A DNA stretch of 51,679 nt from Cochliopodium minus (GCA_024220525.1 JAMYWO010000277.1:1-51679), one strand, 5' to 3'; counted from the first letter of the stretch, positions 21,514-34,804 are shown. Notes: generated by a model from the sequence alone, not told the origin. Translations and numbers: made by a program.

Positions 21514-22936
21514 ATGATTGAAGAAATAAATGATGATCAAAATAATGTTAACGAACAGATAAATCAATTGGCGGAATGGATCAAAGAATCTGATTATATT
21601 TTGCTTGGAGGCAAATATTTTTCTAAATTCCCCAATAAATAATTTCTGACATTCACTATTTAGGAGGCGCTGGAATATCAATACCCGCAGGTGTCGATTA
21701 TACTTCATCGACTGTTCGAGAATTTTAATGTCAAAAAAAAATTTTAAAATTTCTTTTTTCATAGATATTCAAAGAGTATTATCCTGCAATGTATGAATTG
21801 GGATTCAGGAATTGTTGTAAATAACATTTTATTTTCAAAATTAATAAAATGAATTATCAAATTGTAGATCAATTCATTGGATTCAGAGATTGGGGTATAG
21901 AATTTTTGATTTTTTTTTTTTTTTTTTTTAAAATTTTCAAATATAAAAAAGCCAAACATACAAAAGAACCAGAGTTATGTAATTATTAATTCATTATTAA
22001 TGTTTAAATTGGAACTAATTTTTGGGAGAGTAGTGAAATGGGGTTACCTTGCCACTCATTTTTATAAATGTGGTTTTGTGGTTGGAAATGGAGCACAAAT
22101 TTACAAAGATGTGTTGAAATTAGTAGAATCAAAAGAAGATTATTTTGGTAAAAAATTTCAAATTATTTAAAATTTGAACTTTTTCTAATTTTAAAAAGTA
22201 ATAACTTCAAACGGAGATAATTTATTTGAAAGAAATAATTTTGATAAACAAAAAATATATGCTCCTCAAGGAAGTTTTGGAATGTTTCAATGGTAAATAT
22301 TTCATTTTAAAAAGTTTTGTTAAATCTGAATAATCTATAAAAATAAAGTGCAAAACCTTGTGATCAAAAAGCATACTGGGATAATCATGAACAAATTAAG
22401 GAAATATACGAAAATGTTGACCAAAAAACAAGTCATCTCAGAAAAGATAAAGAACATCTCATTCCAAAATGCCCACACTGTGGTGGGTCTGTCAGTGTAA
22501 TCTTTTTTTTTTTAAAGATTTACAATTAAATTTCTTTGGAATACAGCTTAATTTGAGGGGAGGAGATTATTTCATTGAATTACCCCAAGAAGAAAATTTA
22601 AAAAGATTTAATGAGTTTGTAGACAAAATTTCACAAACTGGAAAAAAAGTAGTTGTACTAGATGTTGGAAGTGGGTTCAACACACCGGGTGTTGTTAGGT
22701 TAAGAGTAAATTTTTTATTAATCATTAATTTATTATTTTTTTGGACAAATTTACTTTTCTTGTTTAAATAGGTTGAAAAAATAGCTGCAAAAATTCCAAG
22801 TGCAAAGTTTGCCAGAATTAACTTGATGCATTCTTTTCTTCATTATAAAGAAATGTTAGAGGAAGGGAGATCCATTGGAATTCCTATCCAGTGTGACACT
22901 GCTTTCAAATTGTTAAACGAAAAATTAAAACTTTAA
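21514..22936 (+). CDS. SirTM-like class M sirtuin (putative ADP-ribosyltransferase)
   Basis: About nine exons from the ATG at 21514. The assembled protein has the sirtuin Rossmann start (LLGGGAGISIPAGVDYTSST), FKEYYPAMYELGF, KWGYLATHFYKCGF, then EDYFVITSNGDNLFERNNFD, IYAPQGSFGMFQCAKPCDQK and KCPHCGGS with a Cys-x3-Cys and Cys-x2-Cys zinc site. LNLRGGDYF and VVVLDVGSGFNTPGVVRL close the NAD fold. The APQGSFGMFQCxKPC and LNLRGGD blocks are those of SirTM proteins, known from bacteria and fungi, where they ADP-ribosylate a lipoylated carrier protein next to a macrodomain. No macrodomain partner is visible here. The first junction seems to use a GC donor (21611-21612). Sirtuin-fold confidence is high; the reaction is inferred from the family. 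Confidence 0.8.
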
Positions 22937-23108
22937 TTAAAATAATTTTCCATTTTAAAAAATTCATGATAAAGCCTTTTATTCACATTCAAAGTTTTTA
23001 TTTTTGGGTTTTTTCTAAGACCTTCTATTCACATTTAACAAATTATTTTATTTTTAATTTTTGTTAAGACTTTTATTAAATAATTTTTTTCTTTTAAAAG
23101 AATTGAAT

Positions 23109-23818
23109 TCACAATTTAGAAGGAATCTTTCTTTCCATCATAACGTAGTACTTTTCGAGTGTCTCAAGAGTCTCCCATGTTCCCTTCCAACCTATTTATT
23201 TGTAAATTAAACATTTATTAATTTTTATGAAACAAATGTGTAAATAAAAGAAATGATAATTACCATCAGGTATAACGAAACAATCTCCTGGCCCAAATGT
23301 TTTATCATCGTTTGCAGAGACAAGTCTTACTTTGCCTTTCAATATGTGACAGTATTCTTTTTTTAAAAATTAGTTAATCTTTGTAAAAGTAATCAATTTT
23401 TGTATAACCCTCTCCTACTTGTTCGAAAGACCACTTTAATTGAGATATTATTAAAATAATATCATAATTTTATTTTATTTTTAATTCAATTTATTTTAAT
23501 TGAAATATATTTTGATTGAATTTCTTTACCTTTCCTACACTAAATTTGTAAGGAATATGAAAAATATTATAAACATATTTTTATCTTAATTAATATTTTT
23601 ACGTTGAACACCATTTTCCTCCATAAAAAGAATTTGTTTGGTCAGTATATGCATTTAATAATTTGGTTTTTGGATTTCCACTGATTATATTTTCTAACAA
23701 TAGAAATTCATTCATTTGGGATAAAAGGGAATTTTTGCGTAAAGAATTGATTACCAGGAACCCCATCTTCAAATTTCACATTAGAGTTATTTATTTGGAT
23801 AATTTTTGGGATGCTCAT
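23109..23818 (-). CDS. Cupin_3 (DUF861) family protein
   Basis: About six exons, start 23818 (MSIPKIIQINNSNVKFEDG), giving some 115-120 residues. The single double-stranded beta-helix shows the cupin_3 landmarks GGKWCSTVGKWSFEQ, EYCHILKGKVRLVSANDDKT, FGPGDCFVIPDGWKGTWETL and EKYYVMMERKIPS. This family resembles the ureidoglycine aminohydrolase-type cupins, but the substrate is not predictable; a classical metal-binding His set is not evident (one His, in EYCHI). One intron uses a donor after GAG G (AGAG|GTTATA) near 23.41 kb, which keeps frame. It converges on the SirTM gene, with 172 bp between stops. Confidence 0.75.
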
Positions 23819-24159
23819 CTTGATTGAATTCTATTCTATATTTTTATTTTCAATTTTTTTTTGTTTTTGTTAAACTGAAAAGATTTTAAAAATATTGCTT
23901 CTTCTTTTGAAGAAAATTAAAGATGATGATTGTTTTAAAGAAATTTCTTTCACATTTTTTATTTTTTTAATTTTTACAAATAAAAATTGAAATTGAACAA
24001 CTGAATAATAGAGATAGGTTATCTTCATGAGGAATTATAATTCTTTGCAAGAAAATGTAAGATTTAAATCAATTTATTAACAATTAATTTTTGAGGAATC
24101 AATATCAATCAATTTTCAATCACTAGTTTCTAATAAAGAGTGTCGGGAATAAAATCTTA
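23819..24159. other. Intergenic region upstream of the Roco kinase
   Basis: Divergent space between the cupin (minus) and Roco (plus) genes. AT-rich with several T and A runs. I see no gene or recognisable element; presumably both promoters and the 5' leader lie here. Confidence 0.6.
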
Positions 24160-27100
24160 ATGTCCCTTTCACCTGTGCCTTTAAATAAATTTGAAAATAC
24201 GATCAATTTCCTTGATTTCAAAAATTTTGAATTCACCCATCAAAATTTGTCATCACTTGATAGAATTACATCATTATTTCAATTCATAAAAGAAATAGGT
24301 AAATTATAAAGTTCTATCATTCTTTAATTTCGAATATTTTATTTTATTCAAGAAATGATCGAGGAATTATTTTTGTCACACAATGAAATCAATGATGAAT
24401 CATTATCAAGTTTGGTGCGATTGATAAAGAACAGAGAGAACAAATTAAAAATAAAACATTTGAAATTAAATCAAAACAAATTAAGTGAAAATGCAATTGG
24501 GGTATTGTTAGAATTGATAAATCACACAGAAATCGAGATTTTGAACATCTCATTCAATCCCAACATCAAATATCTCTCCGCTTTATTTCTTTTCATCTCC
24601 ACATCAGAACATATAAGGGAATTGTATTTGTCAGGATTGGATTTGGAGAAGGATGATCAATTAGATCTTTTGAAGATGTTGCAGGCAAATAAAAATCTCA
24701 AATTATTGGATTTATCTTCAAATAGATGGACAGGAAACAATTTATCCAAATTCATCACAAGTATTCATGAAAACAATTCATTAGAAAGCCTTGATTTATC
24801 AAATATAAGTAATCAAATTTATAAATATTTTAATATCTTAGATTTTTACCCTTTTTTTTATTTAAAAAAAAGGTATCCCTGATAAACAATTTGAAGTTTT
24901 GTGTGATTACTTGACAGGTTCATTAAAGAGAGAACAACTCAACATACAAACTTTGATTCTCAACAACTGCAAGCTGTCAAGTAACTCTTCAACACAACTG
25001 GGGAAAGCACTGGAAGCCAACAAAAAGATTGAAAATTTGCACTTATCAAAAGCTGCCAATCTCACTATTAATTTCTTTCAATCTCTCTCTAAAAATGGGA
25101 CAATTAAAGTGATAAATCTTTCTTTTGTTACTCTAAACAACAAAACATTGGCGGCCCTTTCGAATTCAATGAATCCTAATGGCTTGTTTTCTCCAGAGGA
25201 AATCAATTTATCGAACAGTGGGTTTTGTTACTTGGTCAGCAACAACACTTTTCAGGATTTCATCACTGCTTGTTCCAACACAAACAACTTGTTGAAACTC
25301 AATTTTAGTAACATAAAAACGACGGAACTTGCTAGAATATCTATGATGGCAACCTACTTGGCGAAAAATCCTTACCTCACTCATTTTGATCTTTCAGGAA
25401 ACAAAATTACAAGTTATGCCTCTGAAATCCTCAAAGCCCTCCCTTTCAACAACAACTTGAAGGAACTCAATTTGTCAAACACAGGTTATATTAACAAAGG
25501 GGAAGCTGAAAAATACTTCAAAACAAGTTTTTCTTTGGAAAAGCTCCACATCTCCAACTGTTCCTTTGAAAGCAAAATTTCCACCTATCGCAACTCTGAG
25601 ACGGAAATTACCATAAGGGACCTTGATTTAAGTCAACATTTTTTAGTAAAAGGAGAACAATCTTTTACAGAAGAAAATGAGAGACTCTCCTATGCATTAG
25701 ATTCAAAACCTAAAGTAAAATTTTTACAATTTATATTTCATTGTATATTTTATTTTTATTTTTAAATTTATTTTTATATTTATTTTTATTTTTATTTTCA
25801 TTTTTATTTTATTTTTATTTTTCAAAAATATTAATCTAACTTTAAAGTTGGAGCGAGTCAGAAAAATTACTTTGTTCAATACTAAAATAGATTCGGGTTT
25901 AGACGAAAGTATTTGCCAAATCCTCAAAAATCTTGACACTCTGTGCCTCAGAAAAAATTCTTTGTCACACGTCCCACCCCAATTTATACATCTCCAAAAT
26001 CTCAGAAAGTTAGATCTGAGTGACAACCACATCTCATGCATTGGAACTTTATCAAAGATGCAGAACATAGAAGAATTGAACATCAACCATAATCACATCA
26101 TCGTTTTGATTGGGGCAGCAGGAGACATGATCAACTTGAAGAAATTGGATGCCAGAAACAACATGTTGGATACTTTACCTTCGAGCATTTCCAAGCTTAA
26201 AAATTTGCTAGAGTTTGATCTTAGGGGGAATCCTTTGAGGATGATCCCCAATTACTTGTCAAAATCCAATTCCTTCTTTTTTACTCAGAGTGACAAGGTC
26301 ATGAAGAGTCTTTTCGTATATTTGGGCTCTTTGGATTATGGAGAAGAAGATTCTTTTTGTGACAATATTTGCAAGTTGATGTTTGTTGGGGATGGTTAGT
26401 TTTCAATCACTCTTTAATTTTTTATTTTTTATAAGTTTTTTATTTTCAAATTTAAAGGAGGTGTAGGAAAAACAAGCCTTTTGGTATTAACAAACGAGAT
26501 ATTTTTTATTTTTTTATTTTATTTTATTAATAGAATTCTTTGAGTAACACAAAAAAACCAACAGAGACTATCGCAACAGAGTATTTTTTTTTTTTTTATT
26601 TGTTCCATCAAAAAACTAATTTTACCAAAATAAAATAATAATAAAAATAAAAGGGGAATAGATATCAAAAAGTTACTGATACAAGGAATTACCAAAAATA
26701 AAAGTGTAACTTCAGTTGATTTTGATTGTTACGACTATGCAGGACAAGATATTTTCTATTCGAGGTAAATTATAAAACATATTTTTTTTTCATTTTAATT
26801 CTTTTTATTTTTCTATTATTTTATTTTTATTTTTCATTTTCTTTCGTTATTTTTTTTTATTATAAATTTTTTTTTATTTCTGAAAGCCACAACTTCTTCT
26901 TATCATCTCAAAAGTCAATCTACTTGGTAATGTTCAACGCAACAAGGGGAGATGTAAGTAAAGTTCACTACTGGCTCAACACCATCAAAATCAAAGCAAA
27001 AAACTCTCCCGTGATAATTATTGGGACTCATTGCGACAAAGCCAAGCCAGCCCACCTCAAAGATGTTCAAGAGAAGATTAAAAATGAACTGAGACAATTT

Positions 27101-28386
27101 CGCATCAACCACATCCTCTTTGTTAGCAGTGTATCAGGTGAGGGAATCAAAAACTTAAAGTCAATTTTGCTCGATACTGCTGTCGATGAAAAATTGGTTG
27201 GTGGAAAAATCAGCAAAAAATGGAATGAAATTGGAAAGACAATGGTCAATTTGAGGTATATTTTTTGATTATTTTATTAATTTTTTTTGAATAATTTTAA
27301 TTTTATTTGATTTTATATTTTAAAAAAACTGATTTATTCATTTTTATTGTGATTAATACTTTCATTTTTATTTCGCTTTGTTTTATTATTTTTATTTATT
27401 TAATATTGTATAAACAAAGGGAGGAAAATAAAATTTTGACAGCTCCAAGACAATCCGAAAGTAAGTTCAACAGGCTGAGTTTGTGTTGGTTCGGATACCT
27501 AGAGTATGCCAAAGGATTCGAAATGACAGAAGAACAAGCAAAATCTGCACTTGAATATCTCCATGATTCTGGCTATTGTAACAAAAAAATATAAAATAAG
27601 ATTTCATTATATTTTATATTTTTTTGTTTTTTGTTTTTTATTTTATTTTTTTTTACTTTTTTTTTTTCTTCATTTTATTTTATAGGCTTATATTGGGACG
27701 AACCTATGCTCAAGTCGGAGATTTTTATAGATCCACAAAAAATTTCAAATCTCTTGTCATCTATCATCACTTTTTCTCACAATTTCATCAACGATGGGAA
27801 ATTAAGATACAGCAAATTAAATCATATTTGGTAAAAAAATTTTTTAAATTATTTAATTCTTCACATGAATTCATTTTTTCAAATTTATTTTTTTAAAAAA
27901 ATAATCCAATTAAATAATTAAAATTTAAAAATGAAATTATTGAAAAATTTTTTTACATTATTTAATTCTTTCTTCATATTAATTCTTTTTTCAAATTAAA
28001 TTTTGTTTTTTAAAAAGGCCTGATTATGATAGAAATTATTGGGATGCTTTTTTGTTGATTCTCGAAAAGATGGAAATGATTTATCCAATGAAACTCCAAG
28101 AAAAAGAAATCCAACCCACCCAAAATTTAACAAAGTCTCAACAAACTCCGCTACCCTCTCAACAACAAGAAAAAGTATTTTTAGTTCCTTCTTTATTACC
28201 AGAAAATCAGCCCTCTTTAGAAGGATGGAACTCTTACGTTTCTGAAGAAGAATATGAAGTTGGAAGGGTTTTCCAGTTTCAATTTTTGCCCATTGGTATA
28301 TTTTTTATTTTTTATTTTTTATCATTTTTATTTTTATTTTTATTTTTATTTTTATTTTTATTTTTATTTTTATATTTTTTTTTTTT

Positions 28387-28418
<32 letters not shown>

Positions 28419-31400
28419 TTTTTTATTGGTTTATATTTTTCATTTTTTTATTCTATTTTTTATTTTATTTTTTTATTTTATTCATTATTTTTTATCAAAG
28501 GTTTCTTTGCAAAATTGATTGTTCGTGTGTTGTATTGGAATTTGGATCTCGTCACTGCTTGGAGAACTGGTGTTTTGGTGAGACTAGAAACTCCCAAAAT
28601 AAGCGAACTTGCTTTGTTGACTTTTAACTCATCAAACTACACCCTTAGATTACGTGTGAGGGGTCCTTCAAATAAGATGGTAAATAAAAAATATTCAATA
28701 TTTTATTTTTAAATCTTTATCACAATTTTTGTTGTTATTTTTTAAATTTTTATTTCAATGTTATTTATTTATCATTTCTATTTTAATTCTTTTTTTTAAT
28801 TTTTTATTTATTACTTTTTTTATTCATTTTTTATTTTTTAAATTTTATTAATTTTTATTCTTAACACCTTAATATTTTTTTAATTTATATATAATCTTTG
28901 ACAGGGAAATTTGCTTCAATACTTGGTACAATCCATCACAGATTTGATTTCACAGTTTTTCGATACCAGTTACGAGATGTTCGTCCCATGCACTCATTGT
29001 ATGTCCAACCAACAATTTAGAATAGATCCCTTTTATTTTACTGTTCCCTATCTCATTCAATGTATCACTGAAAAGCAAAGAGTGGTATTTTGCAAAGGCC
29101 TTGAATCTCGGTAAGAAAATTTTAAATTTTTTTTTTTTTTTTTCGAAATAAATTTTAAAATTTTTTTAAAAGACCTGTTGTCATTTCTAATTTATCTCCT
29201 GGTAATATAAATAACATTTATTTTTTGAAATTCAAGATTTAATTTCTTTTTATAAAAAATTTTATTAAATTAATTTTTGAAATCAGATTTGGCGTTGTCA
29301 GACAGTGCAGCAAACATTATTGAAGGAGGAGAATTAGAAATGGGATCGTTATTAGGAGAAGGAGGTTTTGCAAAAGTTTACAGGGCTATCTACAAAGGTT
29401 CTTTTTTTAAAAAAAAAAATCACAGATTGTAATCAATCATTATTATTCAAAAAATAGTTCTTTAAAAATTTTTTTATTTAAATTTTATTTAAATTTTTTT
29501 AATTAGGAGGGACAGTTGCTGTGAAACAATTAAACAGTTTAGAAACTATTTCTAACAACACACCAAACACACCCAGAGCATCATCGGGTCTCTCCAAATC
29601 ATTCATGTCTATTTCCTCTGAAAGCAGCTCTGTCGATCATGAAACATTGAATTCATACTCTGAATTTCAACGAGAATGCTGGATTATGTCAGGAATTGGT
29701 CAGAAAAATTTTTTTTTAAAAAACTAAATAATATGAACTTTATTTTAATTAACATTTATTTTAATTTACATTTATTTTAATTATTTTAAATTTAATTTTA
29801 AATTAAACTCATTCAAATAGATTCTCCGTATCTCGTTAAATTGGAAGGTATTGTAATGGAACCATTGTCTCTTGTCATGGAATTTTTGCCTCATGGTTTC
29901 TATTTTATTTTTTATTTAAAAAAAATGATTTATTGAAACACCTTTAACCTTTTATTTTCATTTTTAAGAATTTTTAAATTTTATAATTTTTTTTGAAAAG
30001 GATCTTTGTATCATTTGATTCACGATAAAGAAAAGTATCCCACATTAGAAACAGAATACATAATGAAAGTATCACAAAACATTGCACAAGGGATGAGGGT
30101 GTTGCACAATTCTATTCCTCAAATCATTCACCGTGATCTCAAAAGTCCCAACGTCTTAGTGACCAGTTACAATAAAAACGATCCTGTGGTTGCGAAAGTT
30201 GCAGATTTTGGTTTGAGCAGATTTTCATTTGGAAAAATGAATGGAAGAAAAGTTTGGAACCCTTACTGGTATCTTTCATTTTTTAAAAAAATTTTTTTTT
30301 TTAATTTCTTTTTAAGGTTGGCTCCCGAAATCTTGAGTAATTTACAATATGATGAGAAAAGTGATATTTACAGGTATGATTTCCTTTCAATCTTTGAAGC
30401 TTTCTAAAATTAACTTATATTTTTATTAAATATTTTAATTGTTTGAATATTTTAAAATATTTTTTATTTAATTGTGATATCTATTTTTTTAATTAAAGCT
30501 TTGCGATAATATTGTGGGAATTAGTTGCAAGAAGCCATCCATTCTCAGAATATGACAAAGTGTACAAATCAGGACCAACAATAAGACTAGAAGACGACAT
30601 AGTGGAGGGATTGAGACCAACCATCCCAAACAATACGCCCCAACATTTCATTGACCTCATCGCCTCTTGTTGGGACAAAGACCCCAACAACAGACCTTCT
30701 TCCCAACAAATTGTTGATAACTTGTCTCCTTATCTCCCTTCTGGTGGACAAGAGCTCTTTGATAATTTCGTTCCAACAAATTTATTGAATCGTGATATTG
30801 ACTTACCTGTTACGTAATCTTCTGTTTTTTTCTTTAAACTATTCAAAAATTTTATTCATATCATTATTAAATTTTAATTTTAATTTTAATTTTTATGTAG
30901 AAAATGAAATTAATTTCATTTTGATTTATTTTTTTTTTATTAGAGGACTCAAAAATTCTTCAGTTCTTTCATTTTCTGATAATTCACTTGGCTCTTCAAC
31001 ACATTTCATACCTAGATTTAATTCTTTGCAATCATTTAATTCTGTAAAAGTTGATAACACTGTTTGCAAAATTGTTTCTTCTTCAAATAAATTGTTTGTA
31101 AAATCTTTTAAAAAATAAATAATTTATAAATTTGATTATAAATAAAATAATATAAAATATTAATAATATGCAAATAATTTAATAATAAAAATTTTTTTTT
31201 AGGCTGGTTTTTCAGATGGAAGAGTTGTTGTGTATGATAAAGATAATTTAAAGTTGGAATCAACCATTACTCCTAAATTAAAAAGCCCAGTTGCATCCAT
31301 GATCATTGTAAATGAAGAATGTTGGGTGGCTTTAGGTAAAAATAAACATCTTTAAGATTGGTTTTTTCAAAACTCAATTACATTTTTCTATTTATATTTT

Positions 31401-32571
31401 TTTTCCATTTATTCTTTCATTTATTTTTAATTTGATTATTTTTTCAAAAAAAAAAAAATGAAGGTAATGGAACATTGTTTACATTGTCTGCGTCTTCTTT
31501 TAAAAAAACAAATGAAACAAAACTTTCTTCTCCTGTTTACTGTATGGCCGTCATCAAATCTCTTGCCAAAGTAGAAGAAAAAGAAAATTTCATACTTTGT
31601 TCTCAAGTGGATGGAAAACTCGTTCTATTTTCTTCTTTCAATTTATCTGTTAAATGGGCAGAAAGTTCAAAACGCTTCAATCCTTCTAATTTTGTAACTT
31701 GCATTCTAAATCACCAAAACCATGTGTGGATTGGGACTTCCAAGGGTATTTATTAATAAGTTTTTTTCATTTTTTTTTTATTTTTTTTATTTTAGGAGAT
31801 ATTATCATCTCAGCACCCAAAATCCCTTTCGAAAGACTTGGCTCTTTTGACAACATCCATCATGGCTTAGTATCTGATTTGATCTCAGTAGACAGAAGTA
31901 CAGTTTGGTCATCATCACATGATAAAAGAATACTCGTTTGGGAAGCCAATGGAGACAACATTTCAAAAGGTAATTCTCACATTTTTTTAAATAATTCAAA
32001 AAATTATTTAAAAACTTTAAAAACAAAGCTTTGGAACTGAACGTTCATTCTTCAAAAATAAATTGTTTGGTCCAAACAAGTGATCATGTTTGGAGTTGCT
32101 CAAATGATAAATCAATTTTCGTGTGGGACAAGTACTCGCGTGTTTTATTCAAAGAAATTCCTTTTGCTCATCAAGATTCTGTTCTTTGTGCAACCCAGAT
32201 AAATGATTTCGTTTACACTGGTAGGTTTTTTTTAAACTTTTAAACATAAGGAAAAATAATTTGCAAATTATGCGAATCACATACACTGTATGTAATATCA
32301 ATTGTAAATTAGAAGTTATATCTCCAATATAGAGATGAATGATTTTTTTTATTGTGTTAAAAATATGTGTCCAGACACATATTAAAAAAGAAAAAAAAAT
32401 TTCCCCTTATGAAATTAAACTTTTTAATTAAAATTAATCTCTACAGGAGCTGCATCTCTTTGTAAATCTCTACATTGTTGGTCATTGACTATCAGCGATT
32501 CAATTGAAAATTCATTGTTAAATCAAGTTAACAATCCGTTGAAATTGGAAGAAAACATTTCTGCATTTTGA
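24160..32571 (+). CDS. Roco protein: LRR-Roc-COR-kinase-WD40 (LRRK2/Roco4-type)
   Basis: A gene of more than 20 exons starting at 24160 (MSLSPVPLNKFENTINFLDF). In order: leucine-rich repeats (24.35-26.3 kb; LKHLKLNQNKLSENAIGVLL, LRKLDLSDNHISCIGTLSK); a Roc GTPase (26.36-27.25 kb) with P-loop GDGGVGKTSL, switch II DYAGQ and THCD in place of the TKxD base motif; a COR domain (27.4-29.2 kb); and a tyrosine-kinase-like kinase (29.3-30.8 kb) with GEGGFAKVYRA, VAVKQL, HRDLKSPNVL, DFGLS, APE and SDIYSFAIILWEL. All catalytic residues are present. A C-terminal beta-propeller of WD40-like strands follows (30.95-32.57 kb; VWSSSHDKRILVWE, VWSCSNDKSIFVWD). This is the architecture of Dictyostelium Roco4 and animal LRRK2. 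Roco kinases are G-protein-regulated, dimerise through COR, and act on the cytoskeleton and vesicles. Introns are AT-only; several fall inside motifs, such as the P-loop. Confidence 0.93.
28303..28497. repeat. T-rich (TTTTTA)n intronic tract in the Roco gene
   Basis: An intron within the COR-coding part is a long run of TTTTTA units with interspersed T blocks. It is non-coding, likely length-variable, and translates only as Phe/Tyr/Leu repeats. Confidence 0.8.
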
Positions 32572-32752
32572 TAGTTTAAGTTTTTAAATTAAAGATTCTT
32601 TTTAATCATTATCCTCTTTCCAATAATGCTTAACTAGAGAAAGAAGTTTAATGAGAAAAAAGATATTCAGAAAAATAATTATTTTAAAATAGTCAAAGAA
32701 CGCACTTAAAAGAAGAAATGATTCACAAAGATTTACATTAAAGATTTAATTA

Positions 32753-34628
32753 TTATTGACAAGAAGATTTTCCAGGTATCTTCTGATATACTTGAAAAGT
32801 AGATAGCAAAAAAGAATCATTAAGGGTACTATAAATAGTTTTGAAAACTTCATCGTATCTCCGACCAACAGCCTCCAAAGAAAAGAGTCGTATAGCCCGT
32901 TCTCTGATGTACTCTCTATCCAAATATTCAGCTTCTTTAATAGCCAGAATCCACTCCCTAAAAGTGTTACATCTTACAAAATTGCAATGAAAATGAACAA
33001 ACAAATCAACATTTAATTAGATTAATATTGTTTTTAAATCACCTAAAACCTGTTACTCCATGCTCAACTGTTTCTGCGAATGCCCCATAATTAGTTGTGA
33101 TACTCGGAATTCCTAATTTTTTAAATAAAATTAAACAATTTTTTTTTTATAAAGTTCATTTACCACACATCTGCGCTTCTACAATCGACCCACCAAAAGG
33201 TTCTACATACAAAGTTGGGAGAAGTATTGCTATGGCTAAGTTATAGAAATAAGTTTATTTACAATTATAAATTATCCATAATTTATAAACAAAAACCTCC
33301 TTTTAAAAACTCGCTCCTTTCATTTCCTTCCAAAGATCCATAATATTTTACATTTGGCAAATAACCTTTAAATCATTAAATTTTAAATTTTTTCCGGAAT
33401 TAAATATGAAAAAAAAAAATCAAATCATTCAAATAATTAATAAATAATCTATAAATCTTATTTAATAAAAAATGTAATCAAACTGAATTATAATATTTAC
33501 CAAAAAATTTTTTAAAGTCGCCTTGACCTGCAATTTTGAATTCAACATCTTTTAAATATTGTGCCAATCTGACAATTTGGTAAATTCCTTTTTTAAGTAA
33601 ATTTTTTATTTTTGAAAAAAAAAAAATCACGATAAAAATTTTAAAAAAAACCTTTGCTCTCTGTTATTCTTCCCATGTAAACCACTGATTTTTTATTAAT
33701 ATTTAATGAAGAATATTCCCATTCATTTTTATCAAAATAATTTGGAACAACAAATTGGTTGGAGCTCCTTTAAAAAAAAATCTTTTCAAATTTGTTTGTC
33801 CAAAAAAAATCATTTCAAATTTTTTTTGTATATATTTTTTTTTTTTTACATTTTTTTTAAATTTTTTTTTTTCTATTTTACATCTGATTTTCTGCACCTA
33901 TTAGATAATAAAGCCAAGCAAATGATTCATATATTCTATATTCTGCAAACGATTCGAAATATCCTATTCCCGTTTCTATATGGAGCACATCTGTAAAAAT
34001 CTCCTTCAAGACACTATGTGAAGTGCCAAATGGGTGCAAAACAAAATCATTCCGCTTCAGTTTTTTTCTCATTTCCTTAATTAATTTCTCTTGGAAAAGA
34101 AGATGATAATCTGATCCCTAACAAATAAAATTTATCAAAAAAAATAAAATTAAAAAAATTAAAATTAACTATGATTGCCAGTTCTCCAAATGTTACAAAA
34201 TTTTTGGGTAGCAAAAGATTTAGTTCTTCCTCTGTTAATAGCTGAACAAATTCGTCGGCTCCAGATTCAGTGAAAGCATTTCCATATTCTATGATTTTCC
34301 AACCATACATTTGCATCATCTTGGAAAATTTTAATACTTTTCCAGTGTAAGCACAGTGACTATATTTTCTTTTCATTCAAAACAAAAATTTAAAAAATAA
34401 TGCTTTCCACTCATCATCTTACTTGCATGTGATTGTGTGAAATAATCCGATCATATGGAGAATTGGTTTGTCTATTGTTTTTATAGGTGATCCCACTCTT
34501 TTTGGTTTCAATATCGGAGGATTGGATGGAAAAAATTCTTTATCGATGACAAGATGTTGGATGATGATGAAAATGGGAATGAATATAAAAAAAAGGAAGA
34601 AAATGTGTTGGTTTTTGAAACGTATCAT
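32753..34628 (-). CDS. GT4-family glycosyltransferase, type II membrane protein
   Basis: About eight exons. The start at 34628 gives a short cytosolic end, a membrane anchor (FFLFFIFIPIFIIIQHLVI) and then a lumenal GT-B fold. The N-terminal half is divergent (SHCAYTGKVLKFSKMMQMYG). The C-terminal half has clear GT4 motifs: VVYMGRITESKG, FKIAGQGDFKKFF, then the EX7E motif in PTLYVEPFGGSIVEAQMCG, IPSITTNYGAFAETVEHGVTG and the helical tail REWILAIKEAEYLDREYI. Retaining GT4 enzymes transfer sugars from nucleotide donors; the acceptor is not predictable. An N-terminal anchor suggests Golgi or ER. It converges with the Roco gene (182 bp between ends) and leads a minus-strand cluster with the HQEL protein and CFAP20. 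Confidence 0.82.
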
Positions 34629-34804
34629 CCCCCTTTTTTTTTTTTAATATTTTTTATAAATTGACACTATTTTTTTAAAAAATTAAAATTATTTATTTGG
34701 AATTGATTTTGTACAAATTTTCTGCCTCATATCTCTCAGATTATTCAAAGTTATTTTTATGCAACTAATATTATGATGATCCAAAATATATTCAGAGATG
34801 AAAT

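Noticed and set aside
21514-22936. Ordinary deacetylase sirtuin (SIRT1/2/5-like)
   Set aside because: The APQGSFGMFQCxKPC and LNLRGGD blocks and the missing GIPDFRG motif point to the SirTM class instead.
28052-28712. Overlapping plus-strand frames with long Phe/Tyr/Leu runs in the Roco gene
   Set aside because: The hydrophobic runs are read-through of the T-rich intron; only the flanking exon parts belong to COR.
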